From positions 100,064 to 164,063 of the forward strand of contig MNCI01027120.1 of assembly GCA_015680685.1 (NCBI GenBank): a stretch of 64,000 nucleotides of DNA, given 5' to 3'. The DNA comes from Gnetum montanum. Its lineage: Eukaryota; Streptophyta; Gnetopsida; Gnetales; Gnetaceae. How positions within the stretch are numbered: position 1 is the first letter of the stretch; the number at the start of each line of letters is the position of its first letter. This document shows, one piece after another, positions 1-9,960 of this stretch. The notes beneath the pieces are model-generated. The model was given only the letters and a program-made list of their open reading frames with translations, had not been told where the DNA came from and ran no database searches. Both the position numbers and the translations under genes were made by a program.

Positions 1-318
1 TATTGAGGGGAATGGAACTAATGGGATGACATGTGAACAGATCCTTATTAGAAGACTTGAAAAAAACTGGTGTTCATGACAACAAGGGTGAACACCTTAT
101 TATAATGACATCAGGCCACATTTGGTAGTTGAGAGAAAAGATGAGAGAGAATAGAAGAGAAGAACAGAGAAGAGTCTTGTTGCTACCAACGCCTAGATTG
201 CGCCTTCTATTGTCCATCTATAAGCGCATTATCCATTCTACTCCTTGCATGGTTGCTTCAGCGTTGCTCCATTCCAAGTGTTTGCTCCAGATCCATTCTG
301 TTGTTGTATGATTGTCAT

Positions 319-378
319 CTGCACACACAACACAATTGTATATTAGCAAGGGTAATTGAATCATTCAGTAAAGCATAC
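319..378 (-). other. Candidate 60-nt GT-AG intron, copy in A
   Basis: On the minus strand this segment begins GTATGC and ends GTGCAG, with CTAAT at intron positions 33-37 as a plausible branch site and a T-rich stretch after it. Sister copies at 12130-12189 (B), 23862-23921 (C) and 45897-45956 (D) are also exactly 60 nt with the branch motif at the same offset. Splicing is inferred, not shown. Confidence 0.6.
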
Positions 379-1713
379 CTTGCTTCGGTGTAAGTCCATT
401 GGCTAGGTTGTGGTATGGCTGATATGGATCTAGGAAAATGTAGATGATGACTACCGAAGGTATAAGGGTTAGGAGGAAAAACGAAAAAATCTGGGGCTTA
501 GGAGAAAATCCAAAAAATCAGGCCCCGTACCCCCATGACTAATCGCGAACCTCCAGTAGCGTTAGAATGGAGAAAGAAAAGGAGTAAGAAAGATAGGTAA
601 AAAGGGACAACTATGGCATCATGTTAAAATGGATGTCAAGATGGAAATGAACAAAAATAAAATTAATTGCAAAAATGTTAAGGAAAAGAAGTTAACTAAT
701 GTTCCAAATAGGAATGTCAGTGGGTCCTCCCCAAAGCAGGCTCATGCCCTTAATGCCCTGACAATCCCACATTCAAAGAGTCCGTAGGCTCTGGGAATGT
801 CCTTTGGAACAAGAGTTAAAGTCTTAACCGTAAGAATTTACCAAAAAGAAAACAAAGCATCAACCAAAATATACACTAATGATACAACCGGCAATGAGGT
901 GAACAATGGAGAGAAGGATGGGAAGAAGAGAAGTGGAATGGAATCCCAAGAACAAGGTGGTGTACAGCCCCTTGTGTGTTTTATGATTAATGTGACTTGG
1001 CGAATCTCATTCCAACTCTGGCTCAAACCAACCACTTCCAGTGACTTCGCATCAATGCATTTGGTTAGACCATCCACTTGGAGAACAAGGATGCATCTTC
1101 AAAGAGCCACCACCATTCCGACGAAACAACGGAGAGAATGGGAAGCGAGAAGGGCCTTAGTTAGAGGGAAAACTTTGGTTCCATAACCAGTGCTTGCAGC
1201 CCAAATTTTATTTCGTCTAAGGGGTGTGCTTTGAATCCTCACTTTGGTTTTTTTTTTTGTGTTTTGTGTTTTTATGCGTGGGGACCACACCATGCAAAGA
1301 CTTCTTTATTTTTATTGTCTCAGCTTCCGAAGAATGGGTAACATCGGAACGGTAAAAAAACTCAAGAAGAAAACAACCAAGCACCCAAGTGAATGACCAA
1401 CAAAAAAGCACCAAGTTCCCTTGAAGTCACACCCTTTGCAATCCTTGAGTCCTTTATTAGTTTGGGAAATGCCCAGTCACCAGTTCGTTAAAGTTCTTAT
1501 TAGAAGGGAACTGTACATTTACAAGCCAAGGGAAACCATAGACTTGGATGGATGGATGGATGAAGGGATCTCATTGCCTGCCATATCAGAAGAGACATAC
1601 TTTAGTATCAACAATGTAACTTAAAGGTAAAAACCAAACATTAGCAATTAATGAAAAACAGTTCATCCCATCGGTCTGAACACTTATTAGGTGACGAACT
1701 TACAGGGTGGATG

Positions 1714-1733
1714 ACACACACACACACACACAA
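1714..1733. repeat. (CA)n microsatellite
   Basis: About ten uninterrupted CA units in the 3' region of element A. They are followed at 1750-1880 by an A-rich patch with several imperfect copies of a GTAAAACAAAAATGT-like unit. Confidence 0.9.
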
Positions 1734-2093
1734 ATAGAAAATTATAACGATGTTGTAAAATAAAAACATCAAAAGTTAAAGAAAGTTGTAAAAAAAAATT
1801 AGAAAAGTTAAAGAAATTTGTAAAACAAAAATGTGTAAAAAAGAAACGTTGTAAAACAAAAATGTGTAAAACAAAAACGTAAAAGAACTGAGGGCTCCAT
1901 ATGGTTAGCATAGGTGGCCATCTCCCCCATGACTGAGTTGTAAGGGAGAGATCCGAAGTAATGAGCATTTGTTTGAATTTCTTAGCAGTGCCCAACTCCT
2001 CCCAATTGATGATCTTAAGTTAAGGGGTGGGAGTTGGCGACGCTCACGTTCCAATGTTTTTATGCCATGGTTGTTGTCATGAGTTTCCTTAGT

Positions 2094-2723
2094 TCATTCC
2101 ATGCATATTTTTCTGCTCCTATGAGTAGTTGTCAACCACGGGGTGTCTACTACTTCTTGTGTGGTTGCTACATACATGCATCTTTGTTGTAGAGTTTCTT
2201 GGGCACACATGTTACATGGAGACATTTCCTCCATGTCATCACCCGATGAATCACTGTATGTGATGCATGGAACTATCCTCTTCTCGATCTTTCCACATAT
2301 GTTTATCTTAGAGATTTCCAAGGAAAGATCGTGGATCCTAAGGCACGCGTCTACTGTGCTTAGCCATGCCCTTCCCATTATAATTGGGAAGTCCCCTTCG
2401 TTGTTGTTAACATTGATCACTAGAAAATCCGCTGGATAGGACCAACCACACACAGTGGTAATAACATCCTCCACCAATTCCAATGGAATGGTGATGGACT
2501 GGTCTGCCAACTCTAGTTGGATGTTGCTCTTCTTAAGTTGGGGCAGGTTCCAGGCATGATACATCTGTTGCGAAATTAAATTAACTTCGGAACCTGAGTC
2601 AAGAAGAGTCCGATGTGGTGCATTTCCAATGATTTGCAAATAAATAAAGGGACTCCCAGGGTCAGTTAGTTTCCTGGGAAGGTGGCCTACCTTGATCCAG
2701 TCAGTTATGGTATGTGTTAGCAT
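2094..2723 (-). CDS. pol: Retropepsin-like aspartic protease region of element A
   Basis: Open for 209 codons on the minus strand. The catalytic signature LLDSGSEVNLIS is intact near residues 40-51, and the C-terminal half carries FPIIMGRAWLSTVDA, the plant Ty3/gypsy equivalent of the ILG motif. The enzyme would cleave the Gag-Pro polyprotein inside virus-like particles. It lies directly after gag; the first methionine is internal to the polyprotein, not a separate start. Among the Athila-like proteases in the window (A, C, D, E, H) only this one keeps DSG. The frame runs about 40 codons past the protease fold toward the deletion junction. Identification is secure; activity cannot be judged from sequence. 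Confidence 0.88.
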   Translation of the reverse strand: MLTHTITDWIKVGHLPRKLTDPGSPFIYLQIIGNAPHRTLLDSGSEVNLISQQMYHAWNLPQLKKSNIQLELADQSITIPLELVEDVITTVCGWSYPADFLVINVNNNEGDFPIIMGRAWLSTVDACLRIHDLSLEISKINICGKIEKRIVPCITYSDSSGDDMEEMSPCNMCAQETLQQRCMYVATTQEVVDTPWLTTTHRSRKICME

Positions 2724-2734
2724 AACCGTATGTG

Positions 2735-3413
2735 TTACACTCCTTTGGACTTAAGGGTGCTCCGAAGTGTTAGATGGTGTAGGCATGTACATGGCCTCGA
2801 CCGCTTGTTGTTGCGAGAGTTTGTCCGGGCTTTTAGTTCTGAAAAAAGGTCTCTTCTTTGTACAGTTGTCACCAGAACTAGTACCCGGTTGGATATTTAC
2901 AGTTCTCGTAGCGTGACGTTGCTATAGTTGAGGAGGAAGTTCCCCTTGCATTGTTGGAGCAAGAGGTGTTATGGGAACTACTTGAGGTGGAAGAGGTGCG
3001 GTTGGATTAGGAGGATGGTGTGGATATGGAGTGTCTCCCGAAGGAGAGGGAGTCCTTCTGAAGTACTCCCGAGCTTGGTAGTGACGGTTGGGGGTTGCGT
3101 GACCCATAGAGTCACTTGGAGAAATCGGCTGCTGCACATAATAACCGTAAGGATCAGGCTGCCGGTAAGGGTATTGATGTGTTGGCGGTGGCATCCCCCA
3201 TGACTGTGGGTATTGCCATTGCTGATGCTGTCCGATGGGATGAGGTGGAGTTCCACTTGGGTAGTACGTTAGTGGTTGGTGGAACTGCCTTGGGTTATCC
3301 TATGGATAAGGTAACCTTCAGGGTGTTTGCCGTTGATTAAGTCTTGGATTTAATGCATACACCCCAGACTCCTGTAGATGTGAGATAATTGGACAACATC
3401 CCTTAGGATGGTC
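2735..3413 (-). pseudogene. gag: Gag C-terminal region of element A (zinc knuckle end and proline/tyrosine-rich linker)
   Basis: Minus-strand reading. It starts at the assembly gap in the middle of the zinc knuckle (DHPKG visible), passes the SHLQESGVYALN-type block, and then a long linker rich in P, Q, Y and H with repeats such as QYPYRQPDPYGYYVQQP. The linker matches 21125-21600 of C and 43341-43718 of D. The frame is interrupted by at least two stops (near 2920 and 2750) and at least two more near the knuckle, so it is not translatable as it stands. It joins the protease frame at 2723. Confidence 0.85.
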
Positions 3414-4390
3414 NNNNNNNNNNNNNNNNNNNNNNNNNNNNNNNNNNNNNNNNNNNNNNNNNNNNNNNNNNNNNNNNNNNNNNNNNNNNNNNNNNNNNNN
3501 NNNNNNNNNNNNNNNNNNNNNNNNNNNNNNNNNNNNNNNNNNNNNNNNNNNNNNNNNNNNNNNNNNNNNNNNNNNNNNNNNNNNNNNNNNNNNNNNNNNN
3601 NNNNNNNNNNNNNNNNNNNNNNNNNNNNNNNNNNNNNNNNNNNNNNNNNNNNNNNNNNNNNNNNNNNNNNNNNNNNNNNNNNNNNNNNNNNNNNNNNNNN
3701 NNNNNNNNNNNNNNNNNNNNNNNNNNNNNNNNNNNNNNNNNNNNNNNNNNNNNNNNNNNNNNNNNNNNNNNNNNNNNNNNNNNNNNNNNNNNNNNNNNNN
3801 NNNNNNNNNNNNNNNNNNNNNNNNNNNNNNNNNNNNNNNNNNNNNNNNNNNNNNNNNNNNNNNNNNNNNNNNNNNNNNNNNNNNNNNNNNNNNNNNNNNN
3901 NNNNNNNNNNNNNNNNNNNNNNNNNNNNNNNNNNNNNNNNNNNNNNNNNNNNNNNNNNNNNNNNNNNNNNNNNNNNNNNNNNNNNNNNNNNNNNNNNNNN
4001 NNNNNNNNNNNNNNNNNNNNNNNNNNNNNNNNNNNNNNNNNNNNNNNNNNNNNNNNNNNNNNNNNNNNNNNNNNNNNNNNNNNNNNNNNNNNNNNNNNNN
4101 NNNNNNNNNNNNNNNNNNNNNNNNNNNNNNNNNNNNNNNNNNNNNNNNNNNNNNNNNNNNNNNNNNNNNNNNNNNNNNNNNNNNNNNNNNNNNNNNNNNN
4201 NNNNNNNNNNNNNNNNNNNNNNNNNNNNNNNNNNNNNNNNNNNNNNNNNNNNNNNNNNNNNNNNNNNNNNNNNNNNNNNNNNNNNNNNNNNNNNNNNNNN
4301 NNNNNNNNNNNNNNNNNNNNNNNNNNNNNNNNNNNNNNNNNNNNNNNNNNNNNNNNNNNNNNNNNNNNNNNNNNNNNNNNNNNNNNNNNN
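3414..4390. other. Assembly gap (977 Ns)
   Basis: Every base is N. By comparison with element D the gap hides the capsid core of gag and the start of the zinc knuckle. Any open frame crossing it is meaningless. Confidence 0.99.
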
Positions 4391-5089
4391 CCCAGATGTG
4401 GAAGGAGAGTGTGAATGGTGAGATGAAGGAGAAGAGGAAGGGGATCCATCACCATGGCGATGTTTCTTACCTTCTCTTCGGCCGCTTCGGCCCCGATCGT
4501 TGTAACGATATAAGTGTCCGTCCTTAGTGTAAGTAGTTGTTCCTGCCGTGAACAGCTGGTGCTCACGGTGATCAGAGCCTGTAGCATGTACAGTTGATCA
4601 AAGGCCCTGATGCCTAACCTCTTCACCAGAGTGAGGAGGAGGAACATAATTTTCTAAGAAATCCATCGTGAGGGGTTCCTCGTCTCCTATTTCACTAATG
4701 ACATGGGGGACCTTGCCCTTCAACAATGAATGTTGGCTCTCCTGCCTTGCATCCCGAATACGTTGGGCATTTGTGGGATGATAATCCCTTATGTCATAAT
4801 CATCCAAAACGTATTCCACGAGCAGTTCTTGCATGCCAATCTGCGCTAAGGCACAAAAACGCATGTTAGGGGCAGATCTATCTGGGTGTAACACGATGTT
4901 ACCTTGCAGATCTCTACATCGCAGTTGTTCATCTTGATGGAGAATAAAAGTAATGTGAGGGACATACTCATCAGGATGAGTATATGTGACCTTAGATTGT
5001 TTAGGACATGGCTGATTTGAGTTATGTGTATGATGCTGACCGTCTCCTGTATTGCCCTTAGGTGAGTTGATTTCATGAGAAGAAGCCAT
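4391..5089 (-). pseudogene. gag: Gag N-terminal region of element A
   Basis: Minus-strand frame opening at the ATG at 5089 (MASSHEINSPKG), chosen over the upstream in-frame ATG at 5104 because C, D and E start with a similar MS(S/Y)SSH sequence. Family blocks follow: YTHPDEYVP, FILHQDEQLR, RDLQGNIVL, DYHPTNAQR and an SEIGDEEP block. A TGA at about 4600 ends the frame; the reading continues in homologous sequence (a histidine- and serine-rich segment) up to the gap. The protein would be the N-terminal part of the particle-forming Gag. The N-terminal blocks have no named domain that I recognise. Confidence 0.85.
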
Positions 5090-5214
5090 CCTAATGGTGT
5101 GCAATTTCTACCGTTAATTAATGTTCTTGATTAACTGATTAACCCTAAGGTTCGTTTAAGGCTAACAACGATGTGAGTGATATCCCTTATGTTCAATTGG
5201 CATGAAAACACTTA

Positions 5215-5234
5215 GTTCCTAGCAACGGCGCCTA
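5215..5234 (-). promoter_or_regulatory. Primer-binding site of A (tRNA-Asp type)
   Basis: Directly next to the 5' LTR the minus strand reads TAGGCGCCGTTGCTAGGAAC. Plant tRNA-Asp(GUC) would require TGGCGCCGTTGCCGGGGA, so most positions match and the differences are few. This is where minus-strand DNA synthesis would be primed. Confidence 0.85.
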
Positions 5235-5639
5235 TGATGAGTGGCGAGGTACCCCTACACTCAACCATACGAATATGAGCATGTACGCGCGATCCGGTCG
5301 AACTCCGCAGACTAAATGCCTTAACACCACAAGAAACACTTAGGGTTAATCGTTCGTTGTCTTCCCAGGCTTGCTTGTATGTGTCACGGTGTATGGTTAA
5401 GCAAGTCTGAGGTATGTGATTTTTTTTGGTATTTTTCAGTTTATCTCCTAAGCTATGAGGGAAAGGGTTGAGAAACTAACTAACTCTAACTAATGTCCTA
5501 AGTCTAAATTAACTAGCGTCAGCATCCGTTCCCACTTACCGGACACACCCTGAACTATGCAACTGTGGCTACCAAACGCTAATCGTTACTGGGATCACCA
5601 CACGTAACGCAAGTGCTCGAAGTGGTCGTACTGAGGCAC

Positions 5640-5945
5640 CTATTTAGCCTAAGTGTGATAAGCAGCCGATTCCTTGGCTAGCCGTACACACCCGTGGATG
5701 CTCGTAGCCAAGTCGTACTTATCACACGTTCTAGCCTAGCGATGAGTAGCCGATTCCTTAACTAGCCGTACACATTGGACTACTACTGGGATTACCAAGC
5801 GTAGATCCTGGAATATGCTACTGGGTTACCAAGCAGTCACAATGCTCGTAGTCAAGTCGTACTCACGCGTTGCGACGAGCAACCGATTCCTTGATTAGCC
5901 GTACACATCCGTAGATGCTCATAATCAAGTCGTACTCGTGCGCAC
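5640..5945 (-). repeat. Repeated blocks in the U5 part of the A LTR
   Basis: The plus-strand block CCGATTCCTT-(n)-TAGCCGTACACA occurs three times (near 5667, 5750 and 5882). Two copies continue with a shared GATGCTC(n)AAGTCGTACT extension. The LTRs of C and D have only single or double versions of the related GGTAATCCCAGTA unit. This expansion accounts for most of the extra LTR length. Confidence 0.8.
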
Positions 5946-6185
5946 TAGGAAAGCAATAAATAACAATAAAATAAAACCATGTACTGCAAGGTTTATCCAA
6001 TCAAGTTCATCTTTATTTCCGTACACAACTTGTGTTTAGGTTACAAAGTTGCTCGAATAAAGAGCCGTTCACTCTAGGACTCCTACTGCGGGCACATGGG
6101 AAATTAATCTAACTCTGGAGTGTTCAAACTGCCAGAGCTTCGCTACTTCTAGCTAGGATTGGGAAATGAAGGGAGTGCCGCCTCT

Positions 6186-6193
6186 TATTTATA
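6186..6193 (-). promoter_or_regulatory. TATA box of the A LTR
   Basis: The minus strand reads TATAAATA in the context CTATAAATAAGAGG. The same context is found in the LTRs of C (18891, 24379) and D (40406, 46402). Transcription should start a few tens of bases downstream. Confidence 0.7.
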
Positions 6194-6199
6194 GATATG

Positions 6200-6275
6200 G
6201 CGGCGGACCGCGATATTGCGTATGTGATATCGCAGGGAAAGACACGATATCGCGGCGGCCGTGATATCGCGGCAC
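6200..6275 (-). promoter_or_regulatory. GATATCG motif cluster in U3 of the A LTR
   Basis: Five GATAT(C/T)-centred, largely palindromic motifs lie within about 75 bp just upstream of the TATA box, several flanked by GCGG. C and D LTRs have weaker versions at the same place (18830-18880, 24300-24365, 46345-46390). Position suggests an enhancer; no factor is identified. Confidence 0.5.
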
Positions 6276-6296
6276 TATGCATGTCGTGTCTCATCA

Positions 6297-7050
6297 ATCT
6301 AGAATGACATTCTTAGTGCCTTTTTTTGTTATTCATCATGATATCAAATTCCTAAAAGTTCATCAATCATCATATCATATGAGTGAATACTAACTTATTT
6401 ATGAAAAACTTAATTACAATATGATCCATCAACACAAAGATTGGATAACCAAGCACAAAGTGGTTGAACTTTTCAAGTGCATACATCATTTTCATGAGTC
6501 CTCTTTTTGTTATGGTCTAGTTTAACTACATATCTACAATACTCACACTCATGTAGTGGATGTAGTATGAACATTTTTTATCATCCAGTTGTATGATCAT
6601 GACTCCTAATGCATAATTGGATGCATCTTCCATGATATGAAATGGTTTGGACTGGGTAAGAGCTTGTAGAATTGAAGTTTCTGTAAGCTTTTACTTTAGA
6701 AGTTCAACATCTTGGTCACATTCCTTAGTCCAATCAATTGGTGCATCCTTCTTTATTAGTGCCAGTGATAGTTTGAAAATATCGAATAAATTTTTAATAA
6801 AGTATCTACAAGAATGACCTTGCATCTTTTATTATTTGTGACCTTTGTGAGATTTCTTAGATAATCTATCTCTTTTTATACAAAGTTCCTAAGAATAATA
6901 TCCTTTTAGATCATTAATTAGCTTTTTTGCTAATCAACCATAAGATTTATCTCTATTCAATGCTTTAAGACTTGTTAAGATGGTCTAATTCCTATTAAAA
7001 ATTAGAACTATAGGTGGGAAATTCATCCATGAAAACTTCTATACCATTAC
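6297..7050 (-). pseudogene. pol: Relic H: RNase H and RT C-terminus (segment 1)
   Basis: Minus-strand remains of an Athila-like pol. From right to left the RT thumb/connection can be read (a KDAPIDWTKECDQ-like block near 6730), then the RNase H start (HIMEDASNYALGVM near 6640), then RNase H (YALEKFNHFVLGY near 6460 and a final HSR by 6300). There are many stops and frameshifts. A interrupts it at 6296 and B at 7050; it resumes at 13447 after B. This relic is the oldest DNA in the window and the target of several later insertions. Confidence 0.8.
7046..7050. repeat. Target-site duplication of B, left copy (ATTAC)
   Basis: ATTAC precedes the first TG of element B and is repeated exactly at 13442-13446. 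Relic H is continuous once B is removed. Confidence 0.93.
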
Positions 7051-7926
7051 TGATGAGTCATGATTTACCTGTCTTGACATTGGAGCCTTGCATCTGATGA
7101 ATTGCTATTTTCTGTTTGCTTTGACGTTAGGTATGTGATGTTGGTGTTGGGGCCTAGATGCAATGTCAAGGTATATACTCTGGCCTATAAACACAACACC
7201 TAGGCTTCCATTTTGAGTCAGTTTTCAAGTTAGTTTTTAGTTTCTTTTCTTTAAAGTTTGTTATATCTAATGCATGCCTATAGTGTGATGTTTTTAATCG
7301 TACAACACCTTTGTTCAAGTGTGACGTACTTGGACACGTTACATGATTGGAAATAAAGATCAAGATTACTCCCATCATTGCAACATCCACTTACATTATT
7401 TTTGCTTTTAATTGTTAATTATTTACTACTTTCTTTAGTTAAATATTTCCCTTTATTGTTATTTACTGTTCCTATTATTAAGTGGAATGCATATGCTTGA
7501 ATCACAAGTGTTTAAGTGAAAGTACTTGGTAACCCAGAAGTGTAATGTTTGGTACACCCAGTGACATATGCTTGGCCATCTCAAAAGTAGTCTCACGAAG
7601 TCCAAGACATATATGGATGATTAAGGGTGGATACTCATCGCACATAAGCTAGTTAGATTTTACTTTTCATTGTCCATTAGTTTAATTACTTTACCTTTTT
7701 ATCGTCATCAGGAGTAGTGTAAAATTAGGAACAACCTCATATGCCTTACTTTGGACTAAACCATACGTGACAAGTTAGCACTAGTCCAAGTGGGAAGGTA
7801 GCAAACTGCAGTCAGAGCATAATGATTTAGATATCACAACTAGTCCCATCCACAAAATTTGACTAGATTGTGCATGAATGCTTGTAATTCATATGTTTGA
7901 GTGTAGGGGTACCTCATCACTCATCA
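7051..7926 (+). repeat. 5' LTR of element B
   Basis: 876 bp, starting TGATGAGTCATG and ending CACTCATCA. A TATA-like TATAAACA lies at 7186. It pairs with 12535-13441, from which it differs by many substitutions and small indels, so the insertion is not recent. Confidence 0.92.
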
Positions 7927-7946
7927 TTGGCATCGGTGCTGGGGAT
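7927..7946 (+). promoter_or_regulatory. Primer-binding site of B (tRNA-Asp type)
   Basis: TTGGCATCGGTGCTGGGGAT immediately follows the 5' LTR. It is a mutated version of the tRNA-Asp complement seen better in C, D and A. Confidence 0.75.
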
Positions 7947-8045
7947 GGTGCTAGTTATCTAGATTAGTTATATCATACATGATTGTTGTAAAAGGTCTTA
8001 ATAATATATCCTTCAAAAACTATTAAATCACACATACCAAGAACA

Positions 8046-9960
8046 ATGTCTCTCCCACGTGAACATGACAATGCATGGTATAGTGAACACATTCATTGGA
8101 GAAATAATGTGATATACGATGAAGAAGATTGGAGTGATCAACCTTATGTAGGGGTTTCTTATGATCGTGATCATCTTGAAACACCCAAAGACTACATTCA
8201 CCTAAGGCAGACAATCATGGAGGAGATGATGTAGGTCCTAGACTAGGGGAGCCCTCAGGGCCTAAGACCTCCTCAAAATCTAGAAATGATAAATCAAGGG
8301 ACCCCAAGGAATACTATTGAAGCCATGGAAATTCTCCCAATTCCTCATCTTCATATTTTCCTTTAATGTCCAGTTTTGACAAAGATGAACGTAGGTATAG
8401 AGATAGAGATCCGTTAAAGGGTCAAATTAAAAATCGAAATCCAACCCATAGGAAAGGTTAAAGATAGCATCATCACAATCAAATGAATAGAGATAGACAT
8501 TTTCCTTACGATTTGTTTGATGATGATGAACCCTTGTTGGCCACTAAGAGCCTAATGCATATCACAGAGGTAGTTAGGATATCTCACAAGCATCGCAAAA
8601 AGAGTCGTCTACCTAATCTTGATATGAATAATCTTTCTTCATTTGCAAGAGGCTATGATGCAGATCTACAACATTATTTACAAGCCTTCCATGATGCATG
8701 TGCATTCTACAACGTGGAAAGTGAGTGGCAAAAGCTTAAGCTCTTTCCTAGGATACTAAATGATAGAGCCAAAGTGTGGTATAGATCATTGAAATCAAAT
8801 TTGATATGACAATGGTATACAATGCTAGAACTTTTCAACAAGAGATACCAAACCTATAAAATAGTGTCCAATTTGAGGAGGCAGATCCAAGAGTGGAAAC
8901 AAGAACAACATGAACCCTTGGACATGGCCTTAGGTAAATATTATGCCTTACTGAATAGATGCCCAGGCCATGGTTTCTTTGAGGAAAGACAATTGTTCCA
9001 CATCATAGATGGGCTTCATTTTGAAACAAGGGAGACCCTTGGGATGTATGCCTAAAGATAATTATATGAGCTCCAAGCCCATCGGATCAAAGAGCTAATA
9101 ACTTGTATGGAAAAAGAAGAAGGAGAGATGTGCAAATGGGATAATGTCAAGAAATATCAATGGGACCCAACTCTTCAATCAAAGGAGGTCCAAATTTATG
9201 GTAAGGAAAATGAAACCACTCTTGATAAGGTGATTCCACAACAAACCTTGCTAATGTAGGAGTCTATCAATGATCTAGAAGCAAAGTTTAATAGGATGTG
9301 TAAATAAAAAAATGAAAACATCACAACTCTTATTGAGCTGGTCACAAAGAAGATTATGCAATACATGCTAGGCAAATACAATAAATAGAGGACACAGAAC
9401 CAAGAAATATTTAGGAATACTTTTCAGTAGACAAGAAAAAGGGCTGATGAAAGTGAGACTATAGACTTCATCATAGACGAAGATAATGGATGCTACCTAT
9501 GCATATATGACCATCCAAAAGGCCAATGCCCCATATTGTTGCATCTACAGGAGTATTGGGCAAGTGCCTTAAATCTGAAATTTTTGGAAAAGGACATGCC
9601 TAGGAGACTTTCTCTCCCATAAGATAATTATAGATAGCCACAATCAATCATACCATCCTAGGAGGACTTACCACCAACCTCAACATAGTCATCAACCATA
9701 GTGGCAATAACCAAATTCATGGGGGAGGCCACCACCACATCATCCATATCCATCAAAAATGCATTGCTATTATGTTCAACATCCTATTTCTCAAACTAGT
9801 TCTGCATACTCTTCTTCTAATCACCACTACCACTCTACCGAGTACCATCAATACATGACATCGCCTAAAGAATCACCACCTCATGCCTCTTACCATCCAG
9901 CTTACCCTTAATATTCTCGTAATCCACCTCCTTTAATTCCATCACTAGTAACTTAGGGAG
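8046..9960 (+). pseudogene. gag: Decayed gag of element B
   Basis: Starts at the ATG at 8046 (MSLPREHDN). Open stretches follow at 8046-8234, 8483-8809 and 8822-9055, in a broken frame. The middle contains the Gag capsid domain shared with D and E: NLDMNNLSSFARGYDADLQ, HYLQAFHDACAFYNVESEW, KLFPRILNDRAKVWYRSL, then a KQEQHEPLDMALGKYYALL block. A CCHC-type knuckle is at 9491-9529, followed by a region rich in P, H and Q. Several stops are TAG or TAA in place of expected Q or W codons. The protein would have formed the particle core; it cannot be made from this copy. Confidence 0.88.
9491..9529 (+). other. Zinc knuckle of B Gag
   Basis: Reads CYLCIYDHPKGQC: spacing C-X2-C-X3-H-X4-C, one residue shorter before the histidine than the usual retroviral C-X2-C-X4-H-X4-C. 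The same spacing is found in D at 43104-43142. Confidence 0.8.

Larger units (their letters stand above)
1..1955 (-). other. 3' internal noncoding region of element A
   Basis: About 1.95 kb between the end of the coding remnant and the LTR outside the window. It aligns throughout with 22400-24240 of C and with the 3' regions of D, B and E, on the opposite strand. I see no convincing long ORF in either direction. It holds the 60-nt intron-like element (319-378), a CA dinucleotide run and an A-rich patch. The short open frames here (for example 797-1186) have no counterpart in the sister elements and are judged fortuitous. Confidence 0.8.
1..6296 (-). mobile_element. Element A: gag-pro-only Athila-like LTR retrotransposon (left end outside window)
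   Basis: Ty3/gypsy element read right to left: 5' LTR 5235-6296, tRNA-Asp-type primer site, gag 5089 to about 2735 (with an assembly gap), protease 2723-2094, then a long 3' noncoding region running off the left edge. Base 1 corresponds to about 60 bp before the 3' LTR of element C, so the missing LTR should start just outside. RT, RNase H and integrase are absent: protease is followed within about 150 bp by the last codons of pol (reading LSHGGD). It is the best preserved of the gag-pro elements; protease is open and few stops interrupt gag. It sits in the RNase H of relic H; the right target-site flank is ATCTA (6297-6301). Confidence 0.9.
5235..6296 (-). repeat. 5' LTR of element A
   Basis: On the minus strand it begins TGATGAGACACG and ends CACTCATCA, 1062 bp. 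It is longer than the 760-804 bp LTRs of C and D, mainly because of extra repeated blocks at 5640-5945. It contains a TATA box (6186-6193), a cluster of GATATCG motifs upstream of it, and a polyadenylation-type AATAAA in the R region. The left end abuts the primer site. Confidence 0.92.

Noticed and set aside
797-1186. 129-codon plus-strand frame
   Set aside because: Lies antisense in the noncoding 3' region of A; no equivalent frame is kept in C or D.
2143-2439. 98-codon frame opposite the protease of A
   Set aside because: Antisense shadow of a well-supported protease; similar shadows occur at 21790-22011 and 43889-44404 opposite the C and D proteases.
3403-4647. Long open frames on both strands (up to 414 codons)
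   Set aside because: They run through 977 Ns, which cannot contain stop codons; the real content is gag of A.
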